A stretch of DNA of 64,000 bases from Gemmataceae bacterium (GTDB taxonomy: Bacteria; Planctomycetota; Planctomycetia; Gemmatales; Gemmataceae). The stretch's first letter is position 1. Each line of letters opens with the position of its first letter. The DNA lies in contig JAHBXO010000027.1 of NCBI GenBank assembly GCA_019636445.1, positions 1 through 64,000 of the forward strand. The letters run 5' to 3'. The notes under the pieces were generated by a model that was not told the DNA's origin, did no database searches, and was given only the letters and a program-made list of their open reading frames with translations. Positions 46,083 through 54,837 of this stretch are shown piece after piece. A program made the position numbers and the translations under genes.

Positions 46083-46901
46083 TTAAGGTACGGGATTGAG
46101 TGCGGCTGCCAATGCGGACGCGTTGGAACGGAGATCGGCGAGGGCGGATTCCCGCTTCGCCGGATCGCCGGCGGCTTCGAGCTTGCGCACGAGCGCGGTG
46201 CCGACGATGACGCCGTCGGCGATGGTTCGCAGTTCCGTGACGTGCTCGGGCTTGCTCACGCCGAAGCCCACGCACAGCGGCAGGTCGGTGAGGGAACGCA
46301 GCCGCGCGAGCATGCCCGTCAGTTGCACCGGCAGGCGGTCGCGCTCGCCGGTGATGCCGACGATGCTCACGACGTACACGAACCCGCCGCACGCCTTCAC
46401 GATCTTCTCGGCCCGCGCCGGCGACGTTGTCGGCGTCACGAGCAGGATCGGTTTGAAATCCTGATCGGCGGCGATTTTCGCGAACTCGTCGGCTTCTTCG
46501 ACGGGCAGGTCCGGCAGCACCGCGCCGCTCAGGCCGGCCGCCTTCGCCTGCCGGATGAACTCGACCGGGCCACGCTTGTAGATCAGCGAGTACGACCCCA
46601 TCGCCACCAGCGGGGTGTTCCAGCCCGGTCGGGCATTGACCCGCCGCAACGACTCGAACAGGTCGGCGATCTTCAGTTTCGCATTCAGGGCGCGTGTGTA
46701 CGACGCCTGGATCACCGGGCCGTCGGCGATCGGGTCCGAGAAGGGGAAGCCGACTTCGACGAGGCTCGCGCCCGACTCCGCCAGCGCCGCCAGCGCCGCC
46801 TCGGTGAAGGCGAGGTCCGGGTCGCCGGCGGTAAGGAACGGCAGGAAGGCCTTCTTCCCCGCGGCGCGGAGATCGCGGAACAGCGCATCGATCGGATTCA
46901 T
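46083..46901 (-). CDS. trpA: Tryptophan synthase alpha subunit
   Basis: The 272-residue protein is a full-length TrpA. VEVGFPFSDPIADGPVIQ contains the catalytic Glu and Asp that split indole-3-glycerol phosphate. PLVAMGSYSLIYKRG (usually MGYYNPI) and VGFGVSKPEHV form the phosphate-binding strand region. It works with TrpB, which takes up the indole; no trpB, trpC or other trp gene is in the window, so the pathway genes are scattered. It starts 4 bp after the preceding DMT permease gene, suggesting one transcript. Confidence 0.95.
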   Translation of the reverse strand: MNPIDALFRDLRAAGKKAFLPFLTAGDPDLAFTEAALAALAESGASLVEVGFPFSDPIADGPVIQASYTRALNAKLKIADLFESLRRVNARPGWNTPLVAMGSYSLIYKRGPVEFIRQAKAAGLSGAVLPDLPVEEADEFAKIAADQDFKPILLVTPTTSPARAEKIVKACGGFVYVVSIVGITGERDRLPVQLTGMLARLRSLTDLPLCVGFGVSKPEHVTELRTIADGVIVGTALVRKLEAAGDPAKRESALADLRSNASALAAALNPVP

Positions 46902-46905
46902 GCGT

Positions 46906-47355
46906 TCACAGATACTTGATGCAAACGACTCCGGCCACCACGAGCAACGCGCCGAGCACGCGAGCCGGCGTGATCGGCTGCTCTTTCAGGCCCATCAGGG
47001 CGAAATGGTCGAGCGCCAGCGAGCAGATGAGTTGCCCCGCGACGACGAGCGCGATGAACGCGGCCGCGCCGAGTTCCCGCGTCAGCGCCGCGCCGGCCAG
47101 CACGATCAGCGCTCCGAGCGGTCCGCCGATCCAGTTCCACCATTCCGTCTGCCGGATCTGTTCGCCGGACGGTGCCGACGGTCGCAGGGCGAGCAGGACC
47201 AGCGAGGCCGTGAGGATCGTCCCGCAGATGGAGAAGTACGCGGCGTACCACTGGCTGGCGAGGTTCTCGCGGAAGCGGGCGTTCGCGCTGGCCTGAAGGG
47301 CGATGCACGCCCCGGCCCCGGCGGCCAGGAGTGCGAAGACAATGTTGACGTTCAT
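46906..47355 (-). CDS. DMT-family membrane protein (YdcZ/DUF606-like)
   Basis: The 149-residue protein has five hydrophobic segments (NIVFALLAAGAGACIALQAS; SICGTILTASLVLLAL; WIGGPLGALIVLAGAALTR; AAAFIALVVAGQLICSLAL; RVLGALLVVAGVVCIKYL), matching the short DUF606/YdcZ branch of drug/metabolite transporters. Such proteins often work as pairs of half-transporters; no second half is visible, so it may form a homodimer. It ends 4 bp before trpA on the same strand. Between its start and the upstream aminotransferase lies a perfect inverted REP pair. Substrate unknown. Confidence 0.8.
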   Translation of the reverse strand: MNVNIVFALLAAGAGACIALQASANARFRENLASQWYAAYFSICGTILTASLVLLALRPSAPSGEQIRQTEWWNWIGGPLGALIVLAGAALTRELGAAAFIALVVAGQLICSLALDHFALMGLKEQPITPARVLGALLVVAGVVCIKYL

Positions 47356-47380
47356 GGGGACAGGATAGGGAGGGAAAGGA

Positions 47381-47465
47381 CCCGACTTCCGAAGTCCGGC
47401 TTCGACTTCGGAAGTCGGCGAGCGCGATCGACTTCCGAAGTCGAAGCCGGACTTCGGAAGTCGGG
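47381..47465. repeat. Short REPIN-like inverted pair, family 2
   Basis: Arms of 37 bp at 47381-47417 and 47429-47465 are exact reverse complements with only 11 bp between them. The core is the same CGACTTCCGAAGTC sequence as at 16942-17062. It fills the gap between the aminotransferase stop and the DMT gene start and would form a strong hairpin. Confidence 0.95.
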
Positions 47466-47483
47466 CACATGGCCTCGCCGAAC

Positions 47484-48353
47484 TTACGGGACTTCCGTGA
47501 ATTGCTTCTCGTAGTCGACGCCGACGAGTTCGGACCAGGCTTTCGCGAGTCGCCGGTACATCGGACCGGGCCAGTCAAAAGTTCGCGTATCGCCGTGGTG
47601 GACGGTCTTCACGCTCGCGACGCCGAAGCCGGTACCGGTCAGCAGGAGTTCCACCACGTCGTCGGACCACCACGAGAAACGTTCGACGCGCGACCGTCCG
47701 GTCAGTTCGGTGAGGACTTTCAAGCTGATGCTGTCTTGAACGAGTTCCGGCGGTGGAAGCAGCAGCGTGCCGTCGGCGTGGACCGCCGCGATCGCGCCGA
47801 TCGCCGTGTCGCCGACGCCGTGATTCAGCACGACCGGCACGGCGCCGGGATGCTTCGCCGCGACGGCGCGCTCCGCGATGTGCCAGTGCAGCCGGCTGCG
47901 GTGCTTCACCGAAGCGGTTAATAGGTCGTAAGGTTTGAACGACTGTGTTCCGACCACCGCGAGCGTGACGCCGTCCGTGAAGAACGGCCGATAGCGCTCG
48001 ACGCGGATCGGGTACGTGCTCATCGCGAGCGTCGGCGATCCGCCCGGCGGTCCCGGCGTCGCGACGGTGACCACATGCAGGTCCTGCATGCCCGCGAGCG
48101 GCCGATTGTGCGCGAGCAGTTCCCCGGCGAGTCGCGTCAGTTCGTCGTCGCTCGCCAACAAGGGAACGAAACAGCGTTCGCAATCCCGTCGGAAGCGGGA
48201 GAGGTGTTCGGCCCAGCGGAAGAGCGTGCCGCCGTAGGTGCGGGCGTTGTCGACGATCGTGGCACCGGAGACAAACCCGGCGTCCGCGAGCGACAGTGTG
48301 GCGTCCGTCGCGGGGAGGATGCGGCCGTTGAGATAGGTGTGCGGAACGGACAT
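47484..48353 (-). CDS. Class IV aminotransferase (IlvE/PabC-like)
   Basis: The 289-residue protein has the fold-type IV PLP-enzyme pattern: YLNGRILPATDATLSLADAG and GATIVDNARTYGG at the start, then LLTASVKHRSRLHWHIAER with the PLP-binding Lys, and LLLTGTGFGVASVKTV in the C-terminal domain. Members are branched-chain aminotransferases, D-amino acid transaminases or aminodeoxychorismate lyases; the residues seen do not decide. It starts 13 bp after waaA, on the same strand, so the two are likely coexpressed. Confidence 0.85.
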   Translation of the reverse strand: MSVPHTYLNGRILPATDATLSLADAGFVSGATIVDNARTYGGTLFRWAEHLSRFRRDCERCFVPLLASDDELTRLAGELLAHNRPLAGMQDLHVVTVATPGPPGGSPTLAMSTYPIRVERYRPFFTDGVTLAVVGTQSFKPYDLLTASVKHRSRLHWHIAERAVAAKHPGAVPVVLNHGVGDTAIGAIAAVHADGTLLLPPPELVQDSISLKVLTELTGRSRVERFSWWSDDVVELLLTGTGFGVASVKTVHHGDTRTFDWPGPMYRRLAKAWSELVGVDYEKQFTEVP

Positions 48354-48366
48354 GAATTCAGCTTAC

Positions 48367-49674
48367 TCAAGCCGCCTGTGCGGGGTGGGGAACACTTAGC
48401 ACTTCGTCCAGCAAATCGAGCGTGCGTGCGGTCGCACCCTGTTGCTCGCGGACGAGTTGCCGCGCGGCAGTGCCCATCGCGGCGCGTTTCGCGGCGTCGG
48501 CGAGGATCGCTTCGAGTGCAGGAACGAGTCCACTCGCGTCGCGCACCATCGTCGCGCCGCCGGCTTCGACGAGCCGGCGGGCGGCGTCGCGGAAGTTCCA
48601 GACGTGCGGGCCGAAGACCGTCGGTACGCCATAGCCCGCTGGTTCGATCATGCTCTGCCCGCCGCGCTTGCCATCCAGAGTACCGCCGACGTAGCCGACA
48701 TCCGCGAGGCCCCAGGCGGCACCGAGTTCGCCCACGGTATCCAGCAGGATCACCGGCGGCGGATTCTCCAACGGCTCGCGAATCGCGCTGCGCCGGACGA
48801 ACGGCAGGCCCGATTCCTCCACCAGCTTCGCCACTTCCGAGAAGCGATCCGGGTGCCGCGGCACGAGCAACAGATGCAGTTGCGGGAATCGCTCGCGACA
48901 TTTGCGGAACGCGGCGAGTACGATCGCCTCTTCCGGCGCGTGCGTGCTGCCGGCCACGAGCAGGAGCGGTACATTCAACAATCGCTTCAATTCGCGGCCT
49001 TTCGGCGTGTCCCGTTCGCCGACCGCGCCGTCGTACTTCACCGAACCGGTCACGCGCACATCCCGCACGCCCAGCTCGCGGAAGCGCTCGGCGTATTCGC
49101 TCGATTGCGCGCCGATGACACGCACGTGGCGCAGGAGCAGCCTTCGCGCGATCCCCGCGACACGGCGATAGCGGTCGAAGCTGCGCGGGCTGAGCCGCGC
49201 GTTCACCACGGCCACCGGGATGTTCCGCGCCGTCGTGGCGGCGAGGAAGTTCGGCCACAATTCCGCCTCGGCGAGCACCACGAGGTCCGGCTTCACCGCA
49301 TCGAGGGCATTCGCCACGGCCCACGAGAAATCGAACGGCCACGCGACGATGTCGCAGTCCGGGAACTTCGCCCGCGCCTCCGCCAGCCCCGTGTCGGTCG
49401 TGGACGAGATCACGCAGCGCGCACTCGGGTGGCGCTTCCGGTACGCCGCCACCAGTGTGACGAGCAGGTGAATCTCGCCGACGCTGACGCCGTGAAACCA
49501 AACCACTGGACCGTTTAGCCGCGACGCGGAGTCTTCGGAGCGGAGCGCGTTCCGGCCGAAGAGTTTCGCCCCGAGGCCGCGCCGGTAGCGCCCCGTGCGC
49601 ACGGCGCGCCAGACGATCCACGGCGACAGCAGCACGATCGCGAACAGGTAGAGTGCGTTCAACAACCAGCGCAT
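48367..49674 (-). CDS. waaA: 3-deoxy-D-manno-octulosonic acid (KDO) transferase with in-frame REP insert
   Basis: The 435-residue protein has an N-terminal membrane anchor (NALYLFAIVLLSPWIVWRAV) and the GT30 features: WFHGVSVGEIHLLVTLVAAY, EAELWPNFLAATTARNIPVA, the KPDLVVLAEAELWP region, and GYVGGTLDGKRGGQSMIEPA with the CMP-KDO site. It attaches KDO to lipid A at the inner membrane, showing that this organism makes LPS core. Residues 41-54 (RNALRSEDSASRLN) are encoded by a RAYT-family REP copy, lying in the linker between anchor and N-terminal domain. Start at 49674 is MRWLLNALYL. Confidence 0.92.
   Translation of the reverse strand: MRWLLNALYLFAIVLLSPWIVWRAVRTGRYRRGLGAKLFGRNALRSEDSASRLNGPVVWFHGVSVGEIHLLVTLVAAYRKRHPSARCVISSTTDTGLAEARAKFPDCDIVAWPFDFSWAVANALDAVKPDLVVLAEAELWPNFLAATTARNIPVAVVNARLSPRSFDRYRRVAGIARRLLLRHVRVIGAQSSEYAERFRELGVRDVRVTGSVKYDGAVGERDTPKGRELKRLLNVPLLLVAGSTHAPEEAIVLAAFRKCRERFPQLHLLLVPRHPDRFSEVAKLVEESGLPFVRRSAIREPLENPPPVILLDTVGELGAAWGLADVGYVGGTLDGKRGGQSMIEPAGYGVPTVFGPHVWNFRDAARRLVEAGGATMVRDASGLVPALEAILADAAKRAAMGTAARQLVREQQGATARTLDLLDEVLSVPHPAQAA
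49513..49549 (+). repeat. Single REP arm, family 1, in frame inside waaA
   Basis: These 37 bp match the RAYT-linked arm at 31262-31298 with one mismatch. On the other strand it encodes part of the WaaA linker (NALRSEDSASRLN) without a stop codon. Other WaaA proteins have a short linker here (general family knowledge), so it is probably a secondary insertion. Confidence 0.93.
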
Positions 49675-49745
49675 GGGCGTCCGTTCCGAAGGTCGCGGGC
49701 CGGCAGTGTAAGCGAACCGCTCCGTTCGGTACAACAGCGATTGCC

Positions 49746-52064
49746 ATGCCCACCTACCGTTATCCCGTTCTGCTGTGCCGCGACGCGGCGCGGGGCGTCT
49801 CGGCCGTCGCCGTGGACGCCAACGCCGTCGGCTTCGCCGCCACGCCCGCCGACGCCCGCGACGACCTGCGCGAGTACCTGGCCTGGTTCCATCGCCGCAA
49901 GCCCTGGCTCGCCGGGCCGGACGTCCGCGAACCCCGGCTCGTCTGGCACACCGTCGCCGTTCGCCCCGAATACCGCGCCAACGACCGCCTCTACCCGTGC
50001 GAGACCGAAGTCGCCGTGCGCGTCCCCGGCGTCTTCGGCACGCGCGAAAGCGGCCAACCCACCGCCGACCTGCCGCTTCTGGGCATCCGCTTCGACTACA
50101 CGAACGAGAAGGACGTGCCCGACCTCGTGCGCCGGTACGTGCTGCAAAAGCTTGAAGGCCTCGCGCCGCACGACCTCAACCGCTACCTGCCGCCGCCGGA
50201 GGTCGAACTCGTCGAACTGGCCGTACGAATTCCCAAGGACGACGGCGCGCTCGCGGCGGAGTCGGTGCCGCCAACGCTCAAGCAAGTCGCGGAACCGGTC
50301 GGGGATCGCGCCGTGCGCAAGAGCTTCGCCCGCGCGTGGGGCCGCGAAGCGGAAGTCGCGGCCCTCGTGGCGAAGCTGCACCGCGAGAAGGCCAACGTGC
50401 TGCTGGTCGGCGAGGGGGCCGTCGGCAAGACGACGCTGCTCGTCGACGCCGTGAAGGCGGCCGAAGAACTGGCGCGCGAGGAGGACGAGGAGAAGCGGAA
50501 CCGCCGCCGCTACTGGCTCACGTCCGCCGGGCGCATCGTCGCCGGCATGAGGTACCTCGGCCAGTGGGAGGAACGCGTCGAGGAACTCATTGCCGAACTC
50601 GGCGAGATCGGCGGCGTCCTCTGCGTCGAGCGGCTTCTCGAACTCGTCCGCCGCGGCGGCTTCGGCCCCGCCGACAGCATCGCCGCCTTCCTGATTCCGT
50701 ACCTCGCGCGCGGCGAGCTGCGCATGGTCGCCGAGGCCACGCCCCCGGAGTTGGACGCCTGCCGTCGATTGCTCCCCGGCCTCGCGGACCTCTTCCAGAT
50801 CGTCCCCGTGAACGGCTTCGACCGCGGCACCGCGCTCGTCGTCCTCGACAAGCAACTCGATGCCGCCGCGTCCGGCCGCGGCATCGAGGTCGCCCGCGGC
50901 ACCGGCGAACGGATCGCCCGCCTCTTCCGCCGTTTCCAGCCCTACGCGCCGTTCCCCGGCCCCTCCTCCGGCTTCGCCCGCGAACTCGTCGAAGCGCAGA
51001 GCCGCGCTGGCCGCAAGACCGTCGACCCCGACGACGCCGTCGACCGCTTCCGCCGCCGCACCGGCCTGCCCGAACTCTTCCTCCGCGACGAACTCACGCT
51101 GGAGCGCGCCGCCGTGCTCGACTGGTTCCAGTCGCGCGTCCTCGATCAACCCGACGCCTGCGCCGCCGCCACGGATGTCGTCCTCACCTTCAAGGCCGGG
51201 CTGAACGACCCCGGCCGCCCGCCAGCCGTATTGCTCTTCTGCGGCCCCACCGGCGTCGGCAAGACGCACCTCGCCCTCGCGATGGCCGAGTACTTCTTTG
51301 GCAATTCGGAATGCGGAATTCGGAATGCGGAATTCAAAACCAAGACGGATTCCGGCCTTTCATTCCGAATTCCGAATTCCGAATTCCGCACTCGACTCAT
51401 CCGGTTGGATATGAGCGAGTACGGCGGGTTCGACGCCGTCGCGCGCCTGCTCGGCCCGCCCGACGGCGATCCGGGGCCGCTCGTGAACCAGGTGCGCCGG
51501 CAGCCGTTCTCGGTGTTGCTCCTCGACGAAATCGAGAAGGCGAACGCCGACGTGTTCGACACGCTCATGGGCGTCTTCGACGAGGGCCGGCTCACCGACA
51601 CCTACGGCCGCGTGACGAACTTCCGCAGCACGATCGTGGTGATGACGTCAAACCTCGGCGCCGGGCGCGGCTCGGCCGTCGGCTTCGGCCGCGAGCGAGA
51701 AGGGCCGAACTACCGCGACGCGGCGATGAAATTCTTCCGGCCGGAGTTCTTCAACCGGATGGACGCGGTGGTGACGTTCGAACCGCTGAAGCCGGAGGCG
51801 GTGAAGGCGATCGCGCGCCGCGAACTGGAAGCGATCGCCCGGCGGGACGGCATCGCGCGTTCGGGCATCCGGCTCGTCTGGGCCGAGTCGCTGGTGGAAC
51901 GGATGGCGCAGGTGGGCTTCGACGCGAAATACGGCGCCCGGCCCTTGCAGCGCGCCATCGAGCGCGAGGTGGTGGCGGCGCTGGCGAAGTGGATGCTCGA
52001 CACGCCGCACGCCGGCCGCACCGTCGAGGCGACCTGGACCGGTGACGCGGTGGCGTTCCGGTAG
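49746..52064 (+). CDS. Two-domain Clp-like AAA+ ATPase with hairpin insert in the second domain
   Basis: The 772-residue protein has a unique N-terminal region (about 200 residues, no Clp_N repeats), then two AAA+ domains. The first has a good Walker A (GEGAVGKT, residues 222-229) but its Walker B reads GGVLCVERLLEL, so the Asp-Glu pair is Glu-Arg and it should not hydrolyse ATP normally. The second is intact: GPTGVGKTHLALAMAEYFFG, VLLLDEIEKANADVFDTLMG, FFRPEFFNRMDAV, and sensor-2 YGARPLQRAIE. Right after the Walker A helix, about 31 residues (about 519-549) come from an inverted repeat. ClpB/ClpC-like remodelling of proteins is likely. Confidence 0.85.
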   Translation: MPTYRYPVLLCRDAARGVSAVAVDANAVGFAATPADARDDLREYLAWFHRRKPWLAGPDVREPRLVWHTVAVRPEYRANDRLYPCETEVAVRVPGVFGTRESGQPTADLPLLGIRFDYTNEKDVPDLVRRYVLQKLEGLAPHDLNRYLPPPEVELVELAVRIPKDDGALAAESVPPTLKQVAEPVGDRAVRKSFARAWGREAEVAALVAKLHREKANVLLVGEGAVGKTTLLVDAVKAAEELAREEDEEKRNRRRYWLTSAGRIVAGMRYLGQWEERVEELIAELGEIGGVLCVERLLELVRRGGFGPADSIAAFLIPYLARGELRMVAEATPPELDACRRLLPGLADLFQIVPVNGFDRGTALVVLDKQLDAAASGRGIEVARGTGERIARLFRRFQPYAPFPGPSSGFARELVEAQSRAGRKTVDPDDAVDRFRRRTGLPELFLRDELTLERAAVLDWFQSRVLDQPDACAAATDVVLTFKAGLNDPGRPPAVLLFCGPTGVGKTHLALAMAEYFFGNSECGIRNAEFKTKTDSGLSFRIPNSEFRTRLIRLDMSEYGGFDAVARLLGPPDGDPGPLVNQVRRQPFSVLLLDEIEKANADVFDTLMGVFDEGRLTDTYGRVTNFRSTIVVMTSNLGAGRGSAVGFGREREGPNYRDAAMKFFRPEFFNRMDAVVTFEPLKPEAVKAIARRELEAIARRDGIARSGIRLVWAESLVERMAQVGFDAKYGARPLQRAIEREVVAALAKWMLDTPHAGRTVEATWTGDAVAFR
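51303..51389. repeat. EcoRI-site-rich inverted repeat in frame inside the AAA+ gene
   Basis: The left part (51303-51335) and right part (51362-51389) are made of inverted repeats of GGAATTC/GAATTCC with TGC variants. The spacer is 26 bp. It reads in frame (NSECGIRNAEFKTKTDSG, then IPNSEFR). The rest of the domain continues normally with RLIRLDMSEYGGFDAV. Confidence 0.88.
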
Positions 52065-52108
52065 TGCGGGTCAAGGCTTGGCGCCGACCCGCCCTACGAA
52101 TCTACAAG

Positions 52109-52954
52109 TCACCGGGCGTCGTCGTCCTCTTCGTCGTCGTAGCGGTTCGGTTTCGACTTGGGCTTGGCCTTCGAGGGGCGTTCCTCCTCGTAGGCGTCGT
52201 CCTCGTCCGGGATCATGCGGGCGATCCGGCGGAGGAGCAGGGGATAATGCATCTGCTTCTCGGCCTTCTTCGTGTAGCGGTCCTCTTCGACGGCGAGCGC
52301 CTGGCGGTCCAGCGCCGCCACGTTGAGCTTCGGGAACAGGTGCGGGCCGATCAACAGCAGCGTGAGCGCTTCCTTCCCGGCCTGTTCGCCGACCAGCGCC
52401 GCGGCGACGGCGTCGCAGCTCAATTCGTCCGATCGGGACAGCGGCTTGTAGATCATGCTCACTTGCGAGCGGATCAGCCCCGTGTGCCCCAGCGCGTGGT
52501 GCGCCAGTTCGTGGCCGATGATGAAGCGCAAGAGGTCGGGCTTGTTCAGCTGGATCGCCGCGTTCACGATGGAATCGAAGAGCACGACGTTCTTCTTCGC
52601 GCCGATCTTGGCGGCGAAGGCGTTCTGCTGGGCGCTCTCCATGATGTAGACGTCCGGCGGGTCCATGTCGATCGCGTCGGCGAGTTCGGCGACGTATTCG
52701 TGGATTTCGGGGAACTGCTTCGAGCTGACTTTGAGCGCGGAGCCGCGGAGCTGCGCGAGGGCGATCCGCACGCGGTAGAAGTACATGATGAGGCCGATGA
52801 TGATCGGAATCAGCGCGATGCCGAACGTGGCCACCGTGATGACGATGAGGCCGAGCACGGACGAAAGGAAGAAGAGGATGTAGCCGATGGTCTGCTGGAA
52901 CCCGGTGCCGGGTTCGATGTAGTCGCGGGGGTCGATCTGCCGGGCTTTGGCCAT
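52109..52954 (-). CDS. M48-family membrane zinc metalloprotease (HtpX-like)
   Basis: The 281-residue protein has two membrane helices near the N-terminus (about residues 22-62), then the zinc motif GHELAHHALGH with His148, Glu149 and His152 and the later SDELSCDAVAAALV, whose Glu is the third ligand. This fits M48 proteases (HtpX, Oma1 type), which clear damaged membrane proteins. The C-terminal about 80 residues are charged (KPKSKPNRYDDEEDDDAR). The stop is 45 bp past the convergent AAA+ gene. A regulatory pairing with the AAA+ ATPase is possible but not shown. Confidence 0.87.
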   Translation of the reverse strand: MAKARQIDPRDYIEPGTGFQQTIGYILFFLSSVLGLIVITVATFGIALIPIIIGLIMYFYRVRIALAQLRGSALKVSSKQFPEIHEYVAELADAIDMDPPDVYIMESAQQNAFAAKIGAKKNVVLFDSIVNAAIQLNKPDLLRFIIGHELAHHALGHTGLIRSQVSMIYKPLSRSDELSCDAVAAALVGEQAGKEALTLLLIGPHLFPKLNVAALDRQALAVEEDRYTKKAEKQMHYPLLLRRIARMIPDEDDAYEEERPSKAKPKSKPNRYDDEEDDDAR

Positions 52955-52981
52955 GGCTCACCGCTCGGAGAGGGATAGCGA

Positions 52982-53008
52982 AACAGCCCACGGAAACCGT
53001 GGGCTGTT
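52982..53008 (-). terminator. Hairpin after the DUF4912 gene
   Basis: A 12-bp stem with a 3-nt loop (AACAGCCCACGG...CCGTGGGCTGTT) lies 20 bp past the stop at 53028. On the minus strand it is followed by TTT, a short tract. The same stem core GCCCACGGA recurs in the hairpin between atpF and atpH. Confidence 0.75.
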
Positions 53009-53027
53009 GTAGGAGGTTCGGGGTCGA

Positions 53028-54242
53028 TCAGACTTCGCCGTACATGTCGTGCGTGGTCGGGTCGAGGTGCTTGGTGTTGCGTTCGATGGCGAGCACGATG
53101 GTGCGCTCCTCCATGCCGTCGGCGGACTCGGCCACGGCGGGGAGGATTTGCCGGCCGTCGGTGAGGGCGTAGCGCATCGTGAAGGAGCCGTCGGGCCGCA
53201 ACTTCACCGGCTCGTTCTGGAGCGTCACGTGCGCCGAGGGATCGGTGCGGCCGGTCACGATGAGTTCGGCGTCGATGGTGAAGTCGAACTTCTTGAGCTT
53301 CTCGGGCAGGACGGCGCCGGTGCCGAAGACGGTCTCCTTGCCGCGGCGGATCTGCTCGTCGAACAGTTCGCGGAGTTGCGGCGGGCCGTCGGTGGACTCG
53401 AAGCCGGTGGACATGGCGAGGAGGCGCTCGGCGGTCATGTCGTCGATTTCGGCCTGCCAGCCCTCTTCGAGGGATTCGCTGGCGCCGGACTTCGGCGGGG
53501 TGACGACGTTGGATCGGGCGAGGACCTTGAAGTCGCCGCGGCGCGAGAGGTAGCCGATGTCGGCGCGGTAGCTGCGGGGCGGCTGGGGGATGTCGATGTA
53601 CCAGTGGCTGCACCCGCCGCGGATGACGATGTCGCGGACGTGGGCTTCGCTGGTGCTGGTGGTGTCCTGCGAGGTCACGTCGAAGAGGCGGATGATCGGC
53701 TTGGCGCCGTGCCAGTCCTGGCCGAGGGACGCCTCGGCGCGCTGGACCGACTGGAGCGTGAGTTCCCAATGGGCGTGGAGCCAGTGCGGATCGGGCACCA
53801 TCAGGAAAATGCGATCCTTGACCGGATTCTTGGACTTCATGGAGAGGTCCTTGTCGGCCGGGATCGGGGTTTCGATGACCTTGAGCGGCGGGGGCGCCGT
53901 TCGCGCGTTCGATTTTTCCGAGGGCTTGGTCTTGTGGGTGCCGTTGGTCGTCGGCTTATCAATCGGCTTCGCGACCGTGGGCGCGGCGGTCGGTTTCTTC
54001 TCGCGGAACTTGGCGGCGGGGACGACCGGCTTGGCGGCGGGTTTGACCGGCCGCGCGGGCTTGGCGGCTCGCACCGGTTTGGCGGGTCGCGCCTTCGCCG
54101 CCGTGGACGAGGCGATCCGCTTCGGGGCCGGCGACCGCTTCGCGGCCGGCTTCGGCTTCTTGGTCGACTTCGCGACCGATGGGGCGGGTATGGCTTTCGG
54201 TTTCACGGTTCGCTCGGTTCGGATCTCGTGGGATCGCTGCAT
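53028..54242 (-). CDS. DUF4912 family protein with a long basic N-terminal tail
   Basis: The 404-residue protein has a lysine/alanine/proline-rich first 130 residues, like histone H1-type tails (PKPAAKRSPAPKRIASSTAA). The DUF4912 domain follows (VPDPHWLHAHWELTLQSVQR, HVRDIVIRGGCSHWYID). The region from about 290 ends in a beta-sandwich-like part (DAELIVTGRTDPSAHVTL, YALTDGRQILPAVAE). DUF4912 proteins are found in many environmental bacteria, sometimes with sugar-related domains; the function is unknown. The basic tail suggests nucleic-acid or polyanion binding, an inference. The start at 54242 was chosen as the first ATG in the open frame. Confidence 0.75.
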   Translation of the reverse strand: MQRSHEIRTERTVKPKAIPAPSVAKSTKKPKPAAKRSPAPKRIASSTAAKARPAKPVRAAKPARPVKPAAKPVVPAAKFREKKPTAAPTVAKPIDKPTTNGTHKTKPSEKSNARTAPPPLKVIETPIPADKDLSMKSKNPVKDRIFLMVPDPHWLHAHWELTLQSVQRAEASLGQDWHGAKPIIRLFDVTSQDTTSTSEAHVRDIVIRGGCSHWYIDIPQPPRSYRADIGYLSRRGDFKVLARSNVVTPPKSGASESLEEGWQAEIDDMTAERLLAMSTGFESTDGPPQLRELFDEQIRRGKETVFGTGAVLPEKLKKFDFTIDAELIVTGRTDPSAHVTLQNEPVKLRPDGSFTMRYALTDGRQILPAVAESADGMEERTIVLAIERNTKHLDPTTHDMYGEV

Positions 54243-54837
54243 ATGGCTTTCGCCGGCGTCGGTGAATTATTCCGAATCGCCGTCGCGCCGAATGTCGCTC
54301 GGACTCCGGTTCAACGAATCCGCAGCTTGGCTCCGGCCCCGGGGTCCGTCCCGAAAGTGAAGTCTGGTTCGCGGACGATCGTACTCAAACCGTTGACCCG
54401 AAACGATATCGAGAGACGCTGGAACCGCAGAGCGGCGATCCAGGATTTCGGGCGGGGCGTCCGGCGCCAACGGTTTTCCGGAGGAAGTTCCACTCCCTCC
54501 ACCCTTCTAATGTAAAAACTATCGACCGTCCCTGTCAACGCGAATTCGGTTACTAGGCAGACTTTAAGGGATTTCCTGCCCGCGAAAATCCCGTCGTGCC
54601 GGTTGGTTAGGGCGATTCCGGCCATCGTAACAGATCTTTCCCTCAGGCCCGATTCAACGAATCCGACTCGCGTGCTGCGTGAAATTTCATTGGAAATCCA
54701 AGTTGCCTTCAAGTTCCCACGGCTCCGATTCGGTTCGTAAGGCATCGGGTCAAGACTTTGTGTATTTTTTCACATTGTCTGGTTGACGATCTTGGGGCAA
54801 TACCCAGAATGTCCCCCATAGCAACGGATGCCGCCGA
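54243..54837. other. 595-bp divergent region before the ATP synthase operon
   Basis: This stretch separates the DUF4912 gene from atpZ and must hold the operon's promoter. Its right half (about 54500-54800) is clearly less GC-rich. TTGACG at 54783 could be a -35 element, but no good -10 follows. A 144-residue frame on the minus strand (54311-54745) has no ribosome binding site or family pattern. Nothing else was recognised. Confidence 0.5.

Noticed and set aside
54311..54745. 144-residue frame in the gap before the atp operon
   Set aside because: No ribosome binding site, no family pattern; composition looks random.
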